Assembly (NCBI GenBank): GCA_920105805.1
Contig: CAKKTI010000186.1
Span: forward strand, 1-38,941
Direction: 5' to 3'
From: Condylostoma magnum
Lineage: Eukaryota > Ciliophora > Heterotrichea > Heterotrichida > Condylostomatidae
Length of the DNA stretch: 38,941 bases
Shown: piece by piece, positions 1 through 11,875 of the stretch
How the letters are laid out: each line of letters starts with the position of its first letter
Numbering within the stretch: position 1 is the first letter of the stretch
Notes under the pieces: model-generated
Databases searched by the model: none
What the model saw: the letters and a program-made list of their open reading frames with translations, nothing else
What the model was told of the DNA's origin: nothing
Made by a program: the position numbers and the translations under genes

Positions 1-107
1 ACACCCTAACACCCTAACACCCTAACACCCTTACACCCTAACACCCTTACACCCTAACACCCTTACACCCTTACACCCTTACACCCTAACACCCCCCCCC
101 CCCCCCT
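1..107. repeat. Left telomere, mixed ACACCCTA/ACACCCTT repeats
   Basis: Eleven 8-base units fill positions 1-88. Six are ACACCCTA (units 1, 2, 3, 5, 7, 11) and five are ACACCCTT (units 4, 6, 8, 9, 10). The array ends in a run of 15 C (92-106) before unique sequence begins. This is the C-rich strand at a 5' end, so the window starts at a true chromosome end. CCCTAACA is the telomere unit known from heterotrich ciliates such as Stentor and Blepharisma; the CCCTTACA variant is interspersed here. The long C run could be telomerase slippage, a healing junction or a sequencing or assembly artefact. Confidence 0.95.
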
Positions 108-108
108 A

Positions 109-3100
109 ATATCGATTCAACATGTCTCAAATTCTGCTATAATATCAGATGGTGTATTTGATCAAATTAGTAATACATCAGTTTAATCTTAAATTCTAAG
201 CATACAAAACATAAGCTAACTAGAATTAGAAAACATGAAGTTTAGAAACATTGTAGGAAGTAATTAATATAATACAGCATCAGGAATTGCAACTATTAAA
301 GATTTAGTAGATTAACTAATAATATCTACAATACAACTCAATAATATTACTTGTGATTAGGCATCAGGTATTGAACTATTTAATGTTAGTAAAATAGAAT
401 TAAATAATGGGCAATTTATCGGAAATACTGGGAAAAATGGTGCTTTTGATATTTCATTTGATAATACCTATCAAAATTAAGAAGTTTAAATAGTTATTAA
501 TAACACATTATTCTAAGAAAATTATGCATCAGAGTTTGGAGCATCTGTAAATATTGAAGGCGTTTCTCCTTTAATTAATATGCAAGTCAATAATACAATC
601 TTTAAATTGAATAGAGCTGAAGTCAATGGATCATGCCTCAATACTAACACCTAAGTAAACTTTTCTGAAAAATCATTGATAAAAGATTGCTAATTCACTT
701 AAAATACATCAGATAATGGTGCTATTATAGTATTTGATATATAAGAGGGGGAAATAACGATATAGGATTCAAGTTTTGCGGAGAATTCATCTCACTTAGG
801 AACAATGTTTAAAATTTTGCTATGATGAAACAGTAAAATAATTATCAATAATTGCTCAATTGATTAAAATACAGTAAATTAGCTCTTTAATGTTGCCGGA
901 GAAGGTAATTCCTCTATAATAGAAACTAATAATTGTTAGATAAGTAGTAATTAATCCTAACTAATGTAATTAGGCAAATCATAATGAATTGATAACAACT
1001 CCAATATATAGAATAACTAATATGAACAGTAAATGATTAAGTTTTAGGAATAATCAATAACTATTCTAAATAATACTCAATTATAATCAAATACAGTCAG
1101 TACGGAATTTTCTTTGGTTTCAGGAACAAACTTATCAGATTTGACCTTCAATAATTGCTTAATAAAAGGAAATACAAGCTATGGTTAAGGTGGTATATTA
1201 AGCATCGATTAAAATACAAAATTAATAATGAATGAAACAAAATTCATAGAAAACTGGGCAGCTTTGGATGGAGCTGTCTTATATATAGCAGGTATACGAA
1301 ATACAGAAGTAGTTATATAGAATTGCTTATTTCAGAGAAATGAATCAAACTTATCTAGTTCTATTTGGATGAATAACTCAAAAATAATAATAAGATCCTC
1401 TGTGTTTGACGATAATATTGTATAAGAAAGCCCTTCAGCAATAATGGCTTTAATATCCGAAGTTTTAATATTCGGAAGTGAATTCAAAAAAGCTACAAAT
1501 TCAAATTTTATTTACATAGCTATAAAAACTTAGTTAAGTATATATGATACAAAATTCAAGTAAGGAGAGAATAATGAAGCTGGAGGAGCAATTTTATTTA
1601 TACAAAGCTCAGTTCTACTAGATAATTGTGAGTTTAAAGACAATTAGGCATTTTAAGGAGGAGATTTAAAAGGATCATCGAATTCAGTTTTAGTAGTAAA
1701 GGATTCGATATTTGAAAACTCATAGGCGAATGAAGGAGGGTCAATTCATTTGAGTTAGACGGAGATATCAGTTAGCTCATCTACTTTTAGAAATATCAAT
1801 GGATAAGTTATACTAGGCACTCATATAAACAAATTTGAGTTCAATGACAACAAAGTTTTCAATAATAAAGGTAATATCACTTGCTAAACTTGCTCTAATA
1901 TTACTATAAGCAATAATTCCTTTTAAAATAATTAGTATGAATTTGGAGGTGCAGTACTTTTAAGATTCTACTAAGAATTATCTAAGGAAAACTATATAAC
2001 ATAGAACAATTTTACTAACAATAATGCAAATTCTGGAGGAGCATTGTACCTAGAAGATATTACATTTACCATTTATCAAAATACTTTTACTTCTAATTAG
2101 GCTTTGACTGGAGATGGTGGAGCTATCTTTTTAGATTGCAATGTATCATGCGAATACGATATATTTGAAAACACCTTTTAGAGTAACATTGCAGCTGGTA
2201 AAGGTGGAGGCATAAGTTGAATCAGTGATAATTACTCTATAATGCCAAATATTAATCAGAATTTATAGACGGAAAATTCAGCCTTATACGGTAATTTCTT
2301 GGCTTCTTATCCTATAAAATTAAAGTTTCCTGATGACTAATAATAAAAATAGCTAAATGATATTGCTAGTGGATAAAAAGTTTAAGAGGATATATAAGTC
2401 TTTATTATAGATCATTATGATTAAACAGTAAATACTGCAATCTCTTCATTAACACTCACTACTGAAAATTCATCAACAGTATTGTAAGGTAGTACAAAAA
2501 TCGAGTCTGATAATGGAGTATTCACTATAAACAATCTGATTATTACTCATGCTCCTTCTTAATCCACTGAAATTTAATTAAATTCCAATATTCTACCGTT
2601 AGACTTAGAAGGAAATAATCTATAATTAACTGTTTAGCTCAGAGAATGTAAACCAGGAGAAAGCTAAGTAGGAAATAATTGTGAAATTTGTTTAAAAGGA
2701 ACTTATAGTTTATCTCCTACAAATGAGTGTAAATAATGCCCTGCTGAAGGTATTTGCTATGGTAGAGATGATTTGGTTCCTAAAAAGGGATATTGACGTT
2801 GGGAAAATACAGATACTTTTTATGAATGTGTAAATAAGGATGCATGCTTAGGAGGTGAAAATCCTCATAATTTCGAAGGAAACTGTGATACAGGATATAC
2901 TGGAATTCTGTGCCATCACTGTAAAGATAATTATAGCAGAAGCTTCGGCTAGACTTGCCTTGAATGTCCTGATGAGATAATAAGTAATATCATTCTAGGC
3001 GCTCTAATAGCTGGATTCATTTTGATTTTCTTATTATTGATAAGAAGCCTAATACAAAGTGCGTATACTGAGAAATCTTTATTGTCAGTGTATATAAAGA

Positions 3101-4371
3101 TAATGCTCAATTACATATCGTTGATTACCTCAGTTAATTAGTATAATGTAAACTGGCCTTCATTATTCGATAATCTATTTCAAGCTTAAAGCAATACTGG
3201 AAGTATTTCCGAGTAGTTGTTTTCTATTGATTGCTATTTACATAATGAAATAAATCCTGTTTTTATCAAACTAATACTGATATCTACTTTTCCTCTATTA
3301 TTGTCCTTAATCATAGCTTTTGTATGGGTTATGATCCACATAGTATCAAAGCAATAGTATCTAAAGTAAAAAATAGCTGGTTCAATTATTGCTACCTTTT
3401 TGTATTTTCATCCTTTGATAACCAAAAAGGCGTTGGAATTCTTTAATTGCAGATAATTTGAAGGAAATGACTATTATTTAATGGAGGATTTAGATATAGA
3501 ATGCTGAACTGGTTAGCATCTAGATTATGTATTTTATGTAGCTATTCCTTCATCTGCTATATGAATCATCTCCTTTCCTATAATCTGTCTTTCATATTTA
3601 ATTTCACATAGGAAGAAGCTAAACAAAATAGATAGAAAGCTGGTTTTAGGGTTTTTATACCACGGATTTAAAAAGGACAAGTTTTTCTGGGAGTTTGCTA
3701 TAATTTATAGGAAAGTTTTAATTATTTCGATTATTGCTTTCGAAGCTCATTTGAATATAATGGTGTAGGGACTTATGATAATTTTGGTTATAGGTCTTTC
3801 ATTTTATTAACAAATGCTAAGACGACCTTATGCAACCTTTAATCTTAACAGTATTGAAAAACAATCCATACTAATCTCAGGTTTTACTATTTACCTTGCG
3901 ATGTATTTTTAAATTAGAGACGAGTTTTTAACAATAGAAATAATCTTTTTCTCTGTTCTTGTAATTTTGAACGTAGTCTTCACAATAGGCTGGCTTATTT
4001 CAGTCTTATTGCAAATATTACTCATATTAAAAAAGAGAATCCAGAGACTGAAAAGATATTTATCAGGTGATTCGAAATTTGCAAAGGTTATCAAAATATT
4101 AACTCGGAAAATAAAAAAGTATGAATAGGATACTTCGTAATCAGTGTACAGAATTGTTTCTGATGATTAAAGCTTAGATCCTAAAATGAAGAATTTGCCA
4201 ATAAAGCCTCCTTATGTTAGTATTGAAGAAGCAGGATCTTTATCAATGGAAGAAGCTTAATAAGAGATAAAAGAATAGGAGAAGACTACAAAAAGACAGT
4301 AATACGAAATTGAAGTTCTTGATAGATTACATGGTACGATTTAGTTAGATAATATTTTACATTTGAAATAA
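109..4371 (+). CDS. Large beta-helix/cysteine-rich multi-pass membrane protein, 5' truncated by telomere
   Basis: The frame is already open where the telomere ends, so the N-terminus is missing; about 1,420 codons remain. The first ~840 residues are Asn/Ser/Thr-rich short repeats with recurring NNC, F.NN.A and GGA/GGAL motifs, like the right-handed beta-helix repeats of large ciliate surface proteins. A cysteine-rich, growth-factor-receptor-like section follows (roughly 2650-2960; motifs ECKPGES, CEICLKGTYS, CKQCPAEGICYG, GYWR with W=TGA). After it come eight or nine membrane segments (about 2990-4070) and a charged cytoplasmic tail. It is probably a cell-surface receptor-like or adhesion protein; ligand and function are unknown. 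The stop is taken as TAA 4369-4371, because a minus-strand gene ends at 4430. In-frame TAA/TAG (Q) and TGA (W) are very frequent. It is one continuous frame with no intron seen. Confidence 0.75.
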
Positions 4372-4429
4372 TGGTATTTAATTATCTTATTATAATATTT
4401 ATAAGTAGAAATCAGTAGTATATAATAAT

Positions 4430-5515
4430 CTATCTATTACTAGCTAAAAACTTTGAATTTGATAAGGAGCGTGAAAATGTTGGCTTTTCTGGGAATTTGG
4501 CTAATAATTAGCTTCTTTATTATGAAGATTATCTTATAGGAGGTAGTCTCTGTTAAATAGTTGTATATTTCTATTATGTTATTTTTGTATTAGAGAGAAT
4601 CTACAAATAGTTAGATATTCCTTTATTTACCTTTGCTTAATTTGTTTCATTATAGTCACCAAAAAATATATACTTATCAACTATCAAGTCGAAATTACCA
4701 AATATTTATAATCTGAATACAATATCCTTAATACTTTTCTTAAACTTCCAATGGATTTAATCAATACTTATGACTATATATCCTTCAGAATTAATCTATA
4801 GATCTTATATGATGATAGTATTATTAATCAAAGAGGAGATATCTACAATCATAGCATGCAAAGTTGAGAAATATCGAAACTAATCAAGTACTTTTATTTT
4901 CAAAAATCCGATATATTCATCTGGAATAAAAGAAATATAAGAATTATATGTCTCATTCAAAATTTTCTTAGCATATGGAAAAGTTTTAATCTTCTCCTTT
5001 CTACTTCAATCTAATTTTTTTAATACTTTTATTGATTAAGACTTTTGCAATTTCTTTTTCCTACGATTTGGACTATAAATGCTTTCTTTATATCTGTCTA
5101 AATATCCACTACTATCTTTCTTTGCTAGTGGATTTACAGCTTGAATCTTTTTATTTGTAGTTTCTCACTAACATTATTTATGTAATCTTGATGACTTCCT
5201 ATCCTTAATTTTACTTTTTGTAATGCATGTAGCAAATTGACCTTAATATTTCCTTTTAAGTTAATTTCTATTCAAATTTATCATAGATTTTACCTTTCTA
5301 CGGCTTGGTAATACCTCAATTTAATTTTTCTTTATTTTCTATACTGATTTAAGAGTTTGTTATTATATTTCCTCATTCATTATACGTTTGCTTATAATTG
5401 TGTGCAAATTTATAACATATGCATGCTTTGGTCCAGGTAAATAAGGATTATAGAATTGGTTGACTTTTTATTCAAGGCCTTGTAACTTGGCAAAATTTCT
5501 TTCAATATTTAGCAT
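4430..5515 (-). CDS. Hypothetical protein, basic N-terminal half
   Basis: I do not recognise this family. It reads as about 361 residues starting MLNIERNFAKLQG. The first half is very basic with clusters of Lys/Arg and Gln (NRRKKKLQK, LPSRRKV). The second half is mixed alpha/beta-like (IPDEYIGFLKIKVLDQF, SIDQIHWKFKKSI), followed by a Gln/Ser-rich tail (QRLPPIRQSSQQR). The start ATG (5515-5513) is preceded by an AT-rich leader and faces a plus gene at 5630. The stop is taken as TAG 4432-4430; TGA 4414-4412 is the next possibility. It converges on the large membrane-protein gene with about 58 bases between stops. A GT...TAG stretch of 16 bases (5214-5199) looks like an intron but would break the downstream frame, so I left it as coding. 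Confidence 0.6.
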
Positions 5516-5629
5516 ATTGTATAAATGTATTGTAAAAGGTTATGGAAAGTATACACATAATTATTGGAAGATAATTGTATTTAGTCAATTATTTCTTTTA
5601 GGAACTACATATCTATTGGAATATTGGGA
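5516..5629. promoter_or_regulatory. Short divergent promoter region
   Basis: These 114 AT-rich bases lie between the starts of two divergent genes (minus 5515, plus 5630), so any promoter elements of both must lie here. No specific motif is identified. Confidence 0.35.
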
Positions 5630-6649
5630 ATGGAAAATTAAATACAGAATTCAGTAAAAGGTTTGAAAAAATACTAATCCATTAAGTTGGGCTAATCTCT
5701 TCGTCCTCAAAGTTACTTTCGAAACTTAAGGGATTTGGAAGACTTCATTAAATATCTTCTGAATCGATATCGCCAATATGCTATTGATCTTTTCTTCCTC
5801 TCACCAAAATGATATAACAAATAGCAATTGTTGTAATATATAAAATATATATTATCTATAACTAATAATACTACCTTCTTATAATATGATTTTTTACCTT
5901 TCTTTTAATTTAAATGCAATGCGGAATAAAAGGCAGCTTATCATGTTGGTAATTCTCAAGAAATTCTTCAATTATTTTCACATATTAAAGTTGTGGAGTT
6001 CTTAATAGCAATCTCAAATATTACGATTTTAATTGAAGATTGTCAAAGCTTAATAAATTAACTAAAATCTAAAGGACCTATACTCAGGGAGTGTTACATT
6101 AGTATATAGATTGCATAATTTAAGCATAAAGCTGTAGTAACTCCTATTATTCTTCCCTATAATTGGATGTTTTCAGAATAATTACCGGCGTTTTATATAG
6201 AATTAAGAAATGCACTTTGTGTATAAAATCAGCCGTTTTTAAGTGTTAAATTATAGAACTATGATAGATTTGGAAAACGATTATAATAAACTTAACGTGA
6301 GGTAATCTGATTAGATAGAATGCATAAAGGATTAGTAGCCAATATAAAAACTTAGATGAAAAATAATTCGAATTTCCCTTATTCAAATCTATTTGCTACT
6401 TGTGCTTTACGCAATTATGTATTTAATTATATTAGGAAATAGTATAATATAGTTATAAATAGAATTGCTTTAACTCATCTACTTTAAATTCTATCTTTGT
6501 ATATATAATAGAGGGGATATTAATCTACTTACAATTCGATTAGGAAAAATGCTAAAGAAAATTGATAAAAATTCCTAATTATTCATAATATGTTTGAATA
6601 GCTAAGGAATTAGATAGCCTTGGTTAATTAAGTACCAGAATAGAGTTGA
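5630..6649 (+). CDS. Hypothetical protein, helical
   Basis: Frame 2 gives a coherent protein of about 339 residues beginning MENQIQNSVKGLKKYQ and continuing through helical, charged stretches (RNLRDLEDFIKYLLNRYRQY, EDCQSLINQLKSKGP, REVIWLDRMHKGLVANIKTQ). I recognise no domain. There is no signal peptide; a few hydrophobic stretches (VVEFLIAISNITILI) look more like buried helices than membrane spans. The end is placed at TGA 6647-6649 (or TAG 6641-6643), after which the sequence turns T-rich and loses coding character. All three frames are formally open under this code. The frame choice rests on purine-rich codons, amino-acid mix and continuity, so the gene is likely but its limits are soft. 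Confidence 0.5.
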
Positions 6650-6798
6650 TTTAATGCTTTATTATTTTTTGTCTTCTTCCCTATTTAAATAATAGATGTA
6701 AAATAAATACTAAAATTAGAAGTAATAAAAGCTCTATAAGATTCATGAAATATATATTCTGCTCAAATCTCATAGCAAACTAAATAATAACTAAAAAT

Positions 6799-8469
6799 AT
6801 GGTTTTCTAGATTTGAATTTGCTCGATTGTTTGCTTTATTCTATTTTAATTGCCTTTGATTATAATTCCATAATATTTGGCAATTCAAGCCTTTATATGT
6901 TGCGGATAACTTTGCAGTTTACTTGGAATAATTGGGCCATTATTTAGTTTATTTTGGTTTGATTTGAGTCAATACATTTTGCTATGGGATTCAAAGGACA
7001 AATAATACTTATAAATCTATAGCATAATCACTCAGGATGTTTAAAAACAGGAATCAATTGAAGAACTTTTATTAAATTACTATTTCAATGGGAATTGAAT
7101 GATTTATATAGTAATTGGAGCAATTTTACTAATTGGGCTGCATTTGACGATCAAAAAGTAAGATTGATCTATCCTTTCTGCTTTGCTAATGATAACACTG
7201 ATAGTATTACTATTTACTATAATCGATCTTTGGGATGAAATATGTAATCCTTACATTTGCTATGAATTGGTGTTAGTTATAATTCCACTATCTGTATTAA
7301 TTGAAATGAAAGTAATATCGAGTTATGTTTTCTGATGTACTATCGCTAATCTTCTATATGTAAGTTTTAAGATTTATTTTATTGAATTAGACCTTAAGAA
7401 TAACGGGATTATTAATTGAATACTAGAATTAAGTGCTCTTGCTTATAGCTATAAATTCTCGATTATACTTTTTTGAATTTATGGAATTATCATTAAATTA
7501 TTATCAGATGCAATTTTAAATTCGAGATAAGCAAATAAAGTAATTACTTCTATATTCCTTTGTATTCTCTTATTTGAAATTTATCTTTGAACTATGGATT
7601 TAATATTTTATGATGATCCTTTAGTGCTGTATAACCTAGGATACTATTTAATTGAATCAGATATCTGCTATTGTGATATTACTGATACAATGTTTAATCT
7701 GATTTTTAATCCATCATGAATAGGTATCATTTATGGCTCTATTTAAACATACTATTTTATAAATAAATATTATCATGAACACCAAGCAATTGCAATAAAA
7801 TGAGTTGTAGCAGATTTCATTGCGTTTGTAGTCTGGGCATCGTATGTTGATTAGTATTCCTTATTCTAGAATTATCAATCAATAGTTGATTACAATAAAT
7901 TAATTTTCCTGGAGTATTTAGCTATTAGTATTATAATTTAAGACTTAGAGAATAGGCATATTACTCGAGAATCAACTTATTTTTATGCAAATTTACTTTT
8001 CTTAAGCCTTAAAGGGGAATATATTGGGCACATTTTTTAGGAATTAATAGACTTTTTTAACTTTTGGACAAATTTATACTAGTTGATTGCAATTGTGATT
8101 ATGAGCGGCTTTATATACAAATCAATAAAATTAAACATAGAACTATTTGATAAAGCTGTTAGATACAAACCGACTCGCTAAAATTAATTTGAAATGCTTA
8201 AAGAGCATAGTAGGAATTTTGTATTGAGTTTTGGGCTTAATATATTGCTTTTTATTATTTACTTTATAGCTCTTTATGTTGCTTTGTAATTTGAGTGGTG
8301 AATTTTTGTGGAATTTCTGGAAATTACCTTTGGAATTATGATCGGAGTATTTATGGCAATGAAGATTTAGAATGATGGTTATTAGAAAGTTTTAGTATGA
8401 AGTTCTTCCCTTTTAACAGGAGTTCTCACGTTAGAGTTGATTACTACACTTACCTTCTTTATTAGTTAA
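6799..8469 (+). CDS. Multi-pass integral membrane protein, unknown family
   Basis: About 556 residues from MVFQIWICSIVCF, whose first helix is the first membrane segment. Around 12-14 hydrophobic spans follow at regular spacing (for example WMIYIVIGAILLIGLHL, ILSALLMITLIVLLFTII, FVLSFGLNILLFIIYFIALY), separated by short charged loops, the longest being basic (FDKAVRYKPTRQNQFEMLKE). It is either a transporter-like or an orphan ciliate polytopic protein; I cannot assign a family. Tryptophan is often TGA here (around ten cases), far more than in the conserved genes of this window. The start could also be the in-frame ATG at 6745. The end is placed at TAA 8467-8469; TGA 8476 and TAA 8482 follow closely. 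The same frame runs on into the SLC35F6-like gene at 8590. Confidence 0.6.
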
Positions 8470-8589
8470 GCCTTTTGATTTTAAATTCTATTAATGCTAA
8501 AATATTATTACATAATATACACTATTAAAAGTCATAATATGACCCTTTATCTAATCTTTGCTATCCAAATTTATACTTTTACAAATAAA

Positions 8590-9675
8590 ATGTCATAACC
8601 AGCAAGACAGAGTATAATTTACATGTTTATGGGTCTGATGCTTATATTTGGGACAACTAATACAATAATAGGTAAACTTATGGATGAAACTGAATCAAAT
8701 GGAAACTAATTCCAGCATCCTTACTTCTAAACAGCTTGTATGTTTTTTGGGGAAACTCTTTGTTTAGGTATTTACTATATTTTCTTTAATAAAAAATACG
8801 AAGGAGATAGTACTCCTTTAATATTAGACAATCGCTTTACAGACATATACCATAAACTACAATTTGCAATTCCAGCCTTTTTTGATGCATGTGCCTCTAC
8901 TTTAATGTTTATAGGACTAGTTCTATCACCATCATCCGTGTATTAAATGCTTAGAGGATTCATTGTAGTAGTGGTTGCAATTTATAGCAAGTATCTTTTA
9001 AAGCGGAAACTTTTTATGCATTAGATCCTTGGAGTGGTTTATGTTGTATTAGGTGTAGGGCTAGTTGGATTATCTAATATTCAAGTAGAGTCAGAATCAG
9101 CTAAAAATCCTGAGCTAGGTGTACTAATATTAATATTCGGGTAATTCTTAGCAGGTGGAGCTCTAGTATATGAATAAAAATTGCTAGATGAAGTAAACAT
9201 TCATCCTATGTAAGCTGTAGGAATTGAAGGAGTCTTTGGGTTATGTTACTACTCAATCCTCCTAGTAATATTTTACTTTATTCCCTGTGATAATGAGTAT
9301 TTATGTTCAAATGGTGTAGTTGAAAATAGTTGAATAGCTTTCAATTAGCTGTACTCGAGTTTAATGCTAACCTTTTTGATTATCATGTTTACTATTAGTA
9401 TTGCGTTATTCAACTGGACAGGAGTTGAAACAACAAAAAATGCTAGTGCTTTAGCAAGATCTACTATTGATACTTCTAGAACTGTACTGGTTTGGATTAT
9501 ATCTTTAGCTATTGGGTAAGAAACGTTTAGTTGGATATAATTAGGTGGATTTATACTTCTTACTTTAGGGACAATGATATATAATGAGGTCATTATTCTT
9601 CCTTTTACGTGTATGAGAAGTTCGGTAATAGAACATAGAAATTATTTGGATTCTTTAAGTAGTAAAAATAGTTAG
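8590..9675 (+). CDS. SLC35F6-like drug/metabolite-superfamily transporter
   Basis: This 361-residue protein has ten predicted membrane helices and the start pattern of SLC35F6 (TANGO9/ANT2BP): MSQPARQSIIYMFMGLMLIF, then GTTNTIIGK and QHPYFQTACMFFGETLCLG, where animal homologues have a similar QHPFLQ...MFLGE. Later motifs fit the EamA/DMT fold (ALARSTIDTSRTVLVWIISL, LGGFILLTLGTMIYNE). Family members are endolysosomal or mitochondrial membrane carriers; the substrate here is unknown. The length is close to animal SLC35F6 (~370). The stop is the cluster TAG-TAA-TAA at 9673-9681. The third codon, TAA, is read as Gln. The upstream membrane-protein gene is in the same frame, so a fusion cannot be strictly excluded from the sequence. 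Confidence 0.8.
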
Positions 9676-9765
9676 TAATAAAAGAGAGATTTGTTAAGTT
9701 TTGGTGTGTATAAGTATATTAAAAACTATGTTTTATAATTCAATACCAAAAGCTTCAACATTTTT

Positions 9766-10548
9766 ATGAATAAAGCAAAAGTAAGAGAATTAGCAACCCT
9801 TCTTGATCCAATGAATACAGGCCTGATAGACCTAATGGAAATAAAAACGTTGACTTAAAGAGTATAAAAAGACGAAAGATAACATGTAAAGTAAATATTG
9901 TAAGATTATCTATTTAACTTTTAGGATTACAAAATGCCCGTAGCTTATTTCAAAAGCAAGCTTATCAATGATGATTATTTCATGCAGTCATCTCGTAGCA
10001 TGATATTAGATGATCTTGAATAATCAGGTACTAAACAAGTCAACCTTTCAACAGATTTTACTTCACTTAATATGTCTAAATACACTCCACCCAAATATCT
10101 CTTTAAACCCCGATAAAGAAAAGCATAATAATCGAATCAGCCAGGTTATAAACAAATGTACTAAAGAAAACGTCAGCAATAACTATCTATCTATAAATAA
10201 AATCTTAAAGTATATAGAAGAATCAGAAGAAACATCTTTAAATAAAAGCAAAAGGCTGCTTTACATCTGAGTATGGAGTGCCCCAATAAAAATTCAGCTT
10301 TATCAAAAATTAGAAATAACTACTTTAATTCCATAATATCATAAAATGGGAAATTTATATAAAATTAGTACAAACCATAGCTGCCAAATAGCAATACAAC
10401 TAAATCTTCTAATAATTCCATAAACTCTGTATTTGGAACAATTATCCTCCTTACACCTTTTTTTCTTTATTCACCTAGTACATCTCCACAATAACCCTAA
10501 CTACTACCTCAATTTCCATCTCGCACAAATAATTGGACTTACGTTTAA
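9766..10548 (+). CDS. EF-hand-like protein with Pro/Gln/Ser-rich tail
   Basis: About 260 residues from MNKAKVRELATLLD. The first 30 residues form one EF-hand-like helix-loop-helix with loop DPMNTGLIDLME; positions 1, 6, 8, 9 and 12 fit, while positions 3 and 5 (M, T) are poor Ca2+ ligands, so binding may be lost. The rest is low-complexity: a basic Gln/Arg section (RQRKAQQSNQPGYKQ), then a Ser/Asn/Pro-rich tail ending PSRTNNWTYV. It could be a cytoskeletal or ciliary adaptor; function is not assigned. The stop is TAA 10546-10548, only 13 bases before the start of the zinc-finger/WD40 gene on the same strand. The 85 bases after the SLC35F6-like gene form its leader. Confidence 0.55.
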
Positions 10549-10561
10549 TTTAACTATAATA

Positions 10562-11832
10562 ATGAATTAAGGTTTTCCGTAATAATCCACTCCTAACTTT
10601 GACAACAACAACTAAAGAGGCCGTGGCAATAACAGACGATCAAGAGGCCCTAGAAATTAACAGTAAGGAAGGGGATAATAACAGTAAGGTTAATTTGGGT
10701 TTCCATCCAATCCTTAATTCCAGTAATAAGGCTTTCCTCCCCAATAAAGCAGAGGACAACATTCCTCTAGAAGAGGCGGAAAGCTGTGTAGAGACTTTCA
10801 GCAAAACGCCTGCCAACAACCCTAATGTTCATTCATGCATTAATGGAATTTTGAGAATGACCTACAAGTCATTAATAGAATTTCAACAGGACTTAGAATT
10901 TTCCATGCTGCTTACATTCCAGAAACCCAAGTTGCTGTAATAACCACTGGGAAAATAATGATTATTGATCTCATAGGCAGTGCACCTGTAGCAGATTTTG
11001 TAGTATAAGGAAAAATCACCGCTTTAATCTATACACCTTCCTATCCTGACGGCACTAATTTCCTTCTCTTCGGAGGAATCTAAGGACAAACTCCAATTTT
11101 CGGCGGAATTTCCAACAAGACCAATACTGTAGAGACTTTCCAGGGCAGTGGACACTAGGGTTAAGTCTAGGCTATTAACTTTGCCCCGAACGGATACATA
11201 TTAACAGGCGACCAAAACGGTATACTTTTATATAGGAAACATTGGAATCTGGTATTTCAACAACAACTCCTTCAGTCTTGGGCTGGTGCTGAGCAACTAC
11301 GCGGCTCCTATTACCAGTATATAGGTCATAAATAACTATATTCTAGCATCTACTCAAACAGGGATGATTTTGGGATGAAACTATGACTTTGCTACTAATC
11401 AAAACGAGTTTCTTCAACATCTCACTCCAACTCACTAAGGCGTAAATTTTAACTCAGGCTGCATCTCAACTGCTGAAAATATAGGAAAGGTACTTGATTA
11501 GTTGCGGTGAGGATGGAATGGTGTACTGCTGGGACTCTTAAGGTGGTTTTTCTGCTAATATGTTATGCAATGCTAGTGAAAAAAGTCCTGTTAAGCTTAA
11601 ATCAGTGTGTATTACGGAAAATCTGTAGAATGAGCAAATATGCACGTGTGGAAGTATGGATGGGAAGCTGTTTACTTATAAAATTGCACCAGATAACAAG
11701 TTTAAAGGAGTAAGTTTTCCGTTTAATAGGAGTAAGGTGATAGGTTTGCTTAATTTTTAGAGTAGTCAAGGACAGAAAGGGTTTTTAGCAATTTCTGAAG
11801 GGGGTGATATTTTAGTTTTTAATTGGCAATAG
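10562..11832 (+). CDS. CCCH zinc finger plus WD40 repeat protein (ZFWD-like)
   Basis: After removing two 16-base introns (11220-11235, 11442-11457) this reads as 412 residues. An RGG/Q-rich N-terminus (QRGRGNNRRSRGPRN) is followed by one C-x7-C-x4-C-x3-H finger (LCRDFQQNACQQPQCSFMH) near residue 75. Seven-bladed WD40-type repeats then run to the end (for example GHQGQVQAINFAPNGYILTG, SCGEDGMVYCWDS, CGSMDGKLFTYK). The order RG-CCCH-WD40 matches the plant/protist ZFWD family, thought to bind RNA. RNA binding is plausible from the finger and RGG-like tract but not shown here. The start ATG lies 13 bases after the previous stop, in a different frame. The stop TAG 11830-11832 converges on a minus gene ending at 11876. 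Both introns are needed to keep WD repeats in frame. Confidence 0.85.
11220..11235 (+). other. 16-base spliceosomal intron (ZFWD intron 1)
   Basis: GTATACTTTTATATAG interrupts a WD repeat. Removing it joins GDQNG to NIGIWYFNNN, restoring the repeat's terminal xIxIW motif. Boundaries are GT...TAG. Confidence 0.85.
11442..11457 (+). other. 16-base spliceosomal intron (ZFWD intron 2)
   Basis: GTAAATTTTAACTCAG; removal joins THQG to AASQLLKIQERYLISCGED, a normal WD repeat. The 3' site is CAG, whereas the other two introns end in TAG. Confidence 0.8.
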
Positions 11833-11875
11833 ATTTATTAATTTAAGTTAGACTAAATAAAGTGTTAAAAAATCA

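Noticed and set aside
5199-5214. 16-base GTAA...TAG on the minus strand resembling an intron
   Set aside because: Removing it shifts the frame away from the clearly coding downstream part, and no matching second intron was found to restore it.
5460-5657. Plus ORF of 65 residues
   Set aside because: It overlaps the start of the better-supported minus gene and the start of the frame-2 plus gene; its composition is not convincing.
9345-9593. Minus ORF of 82 residues
   Set aside because: Antisense shadow of the SLC35F6-like coding region.
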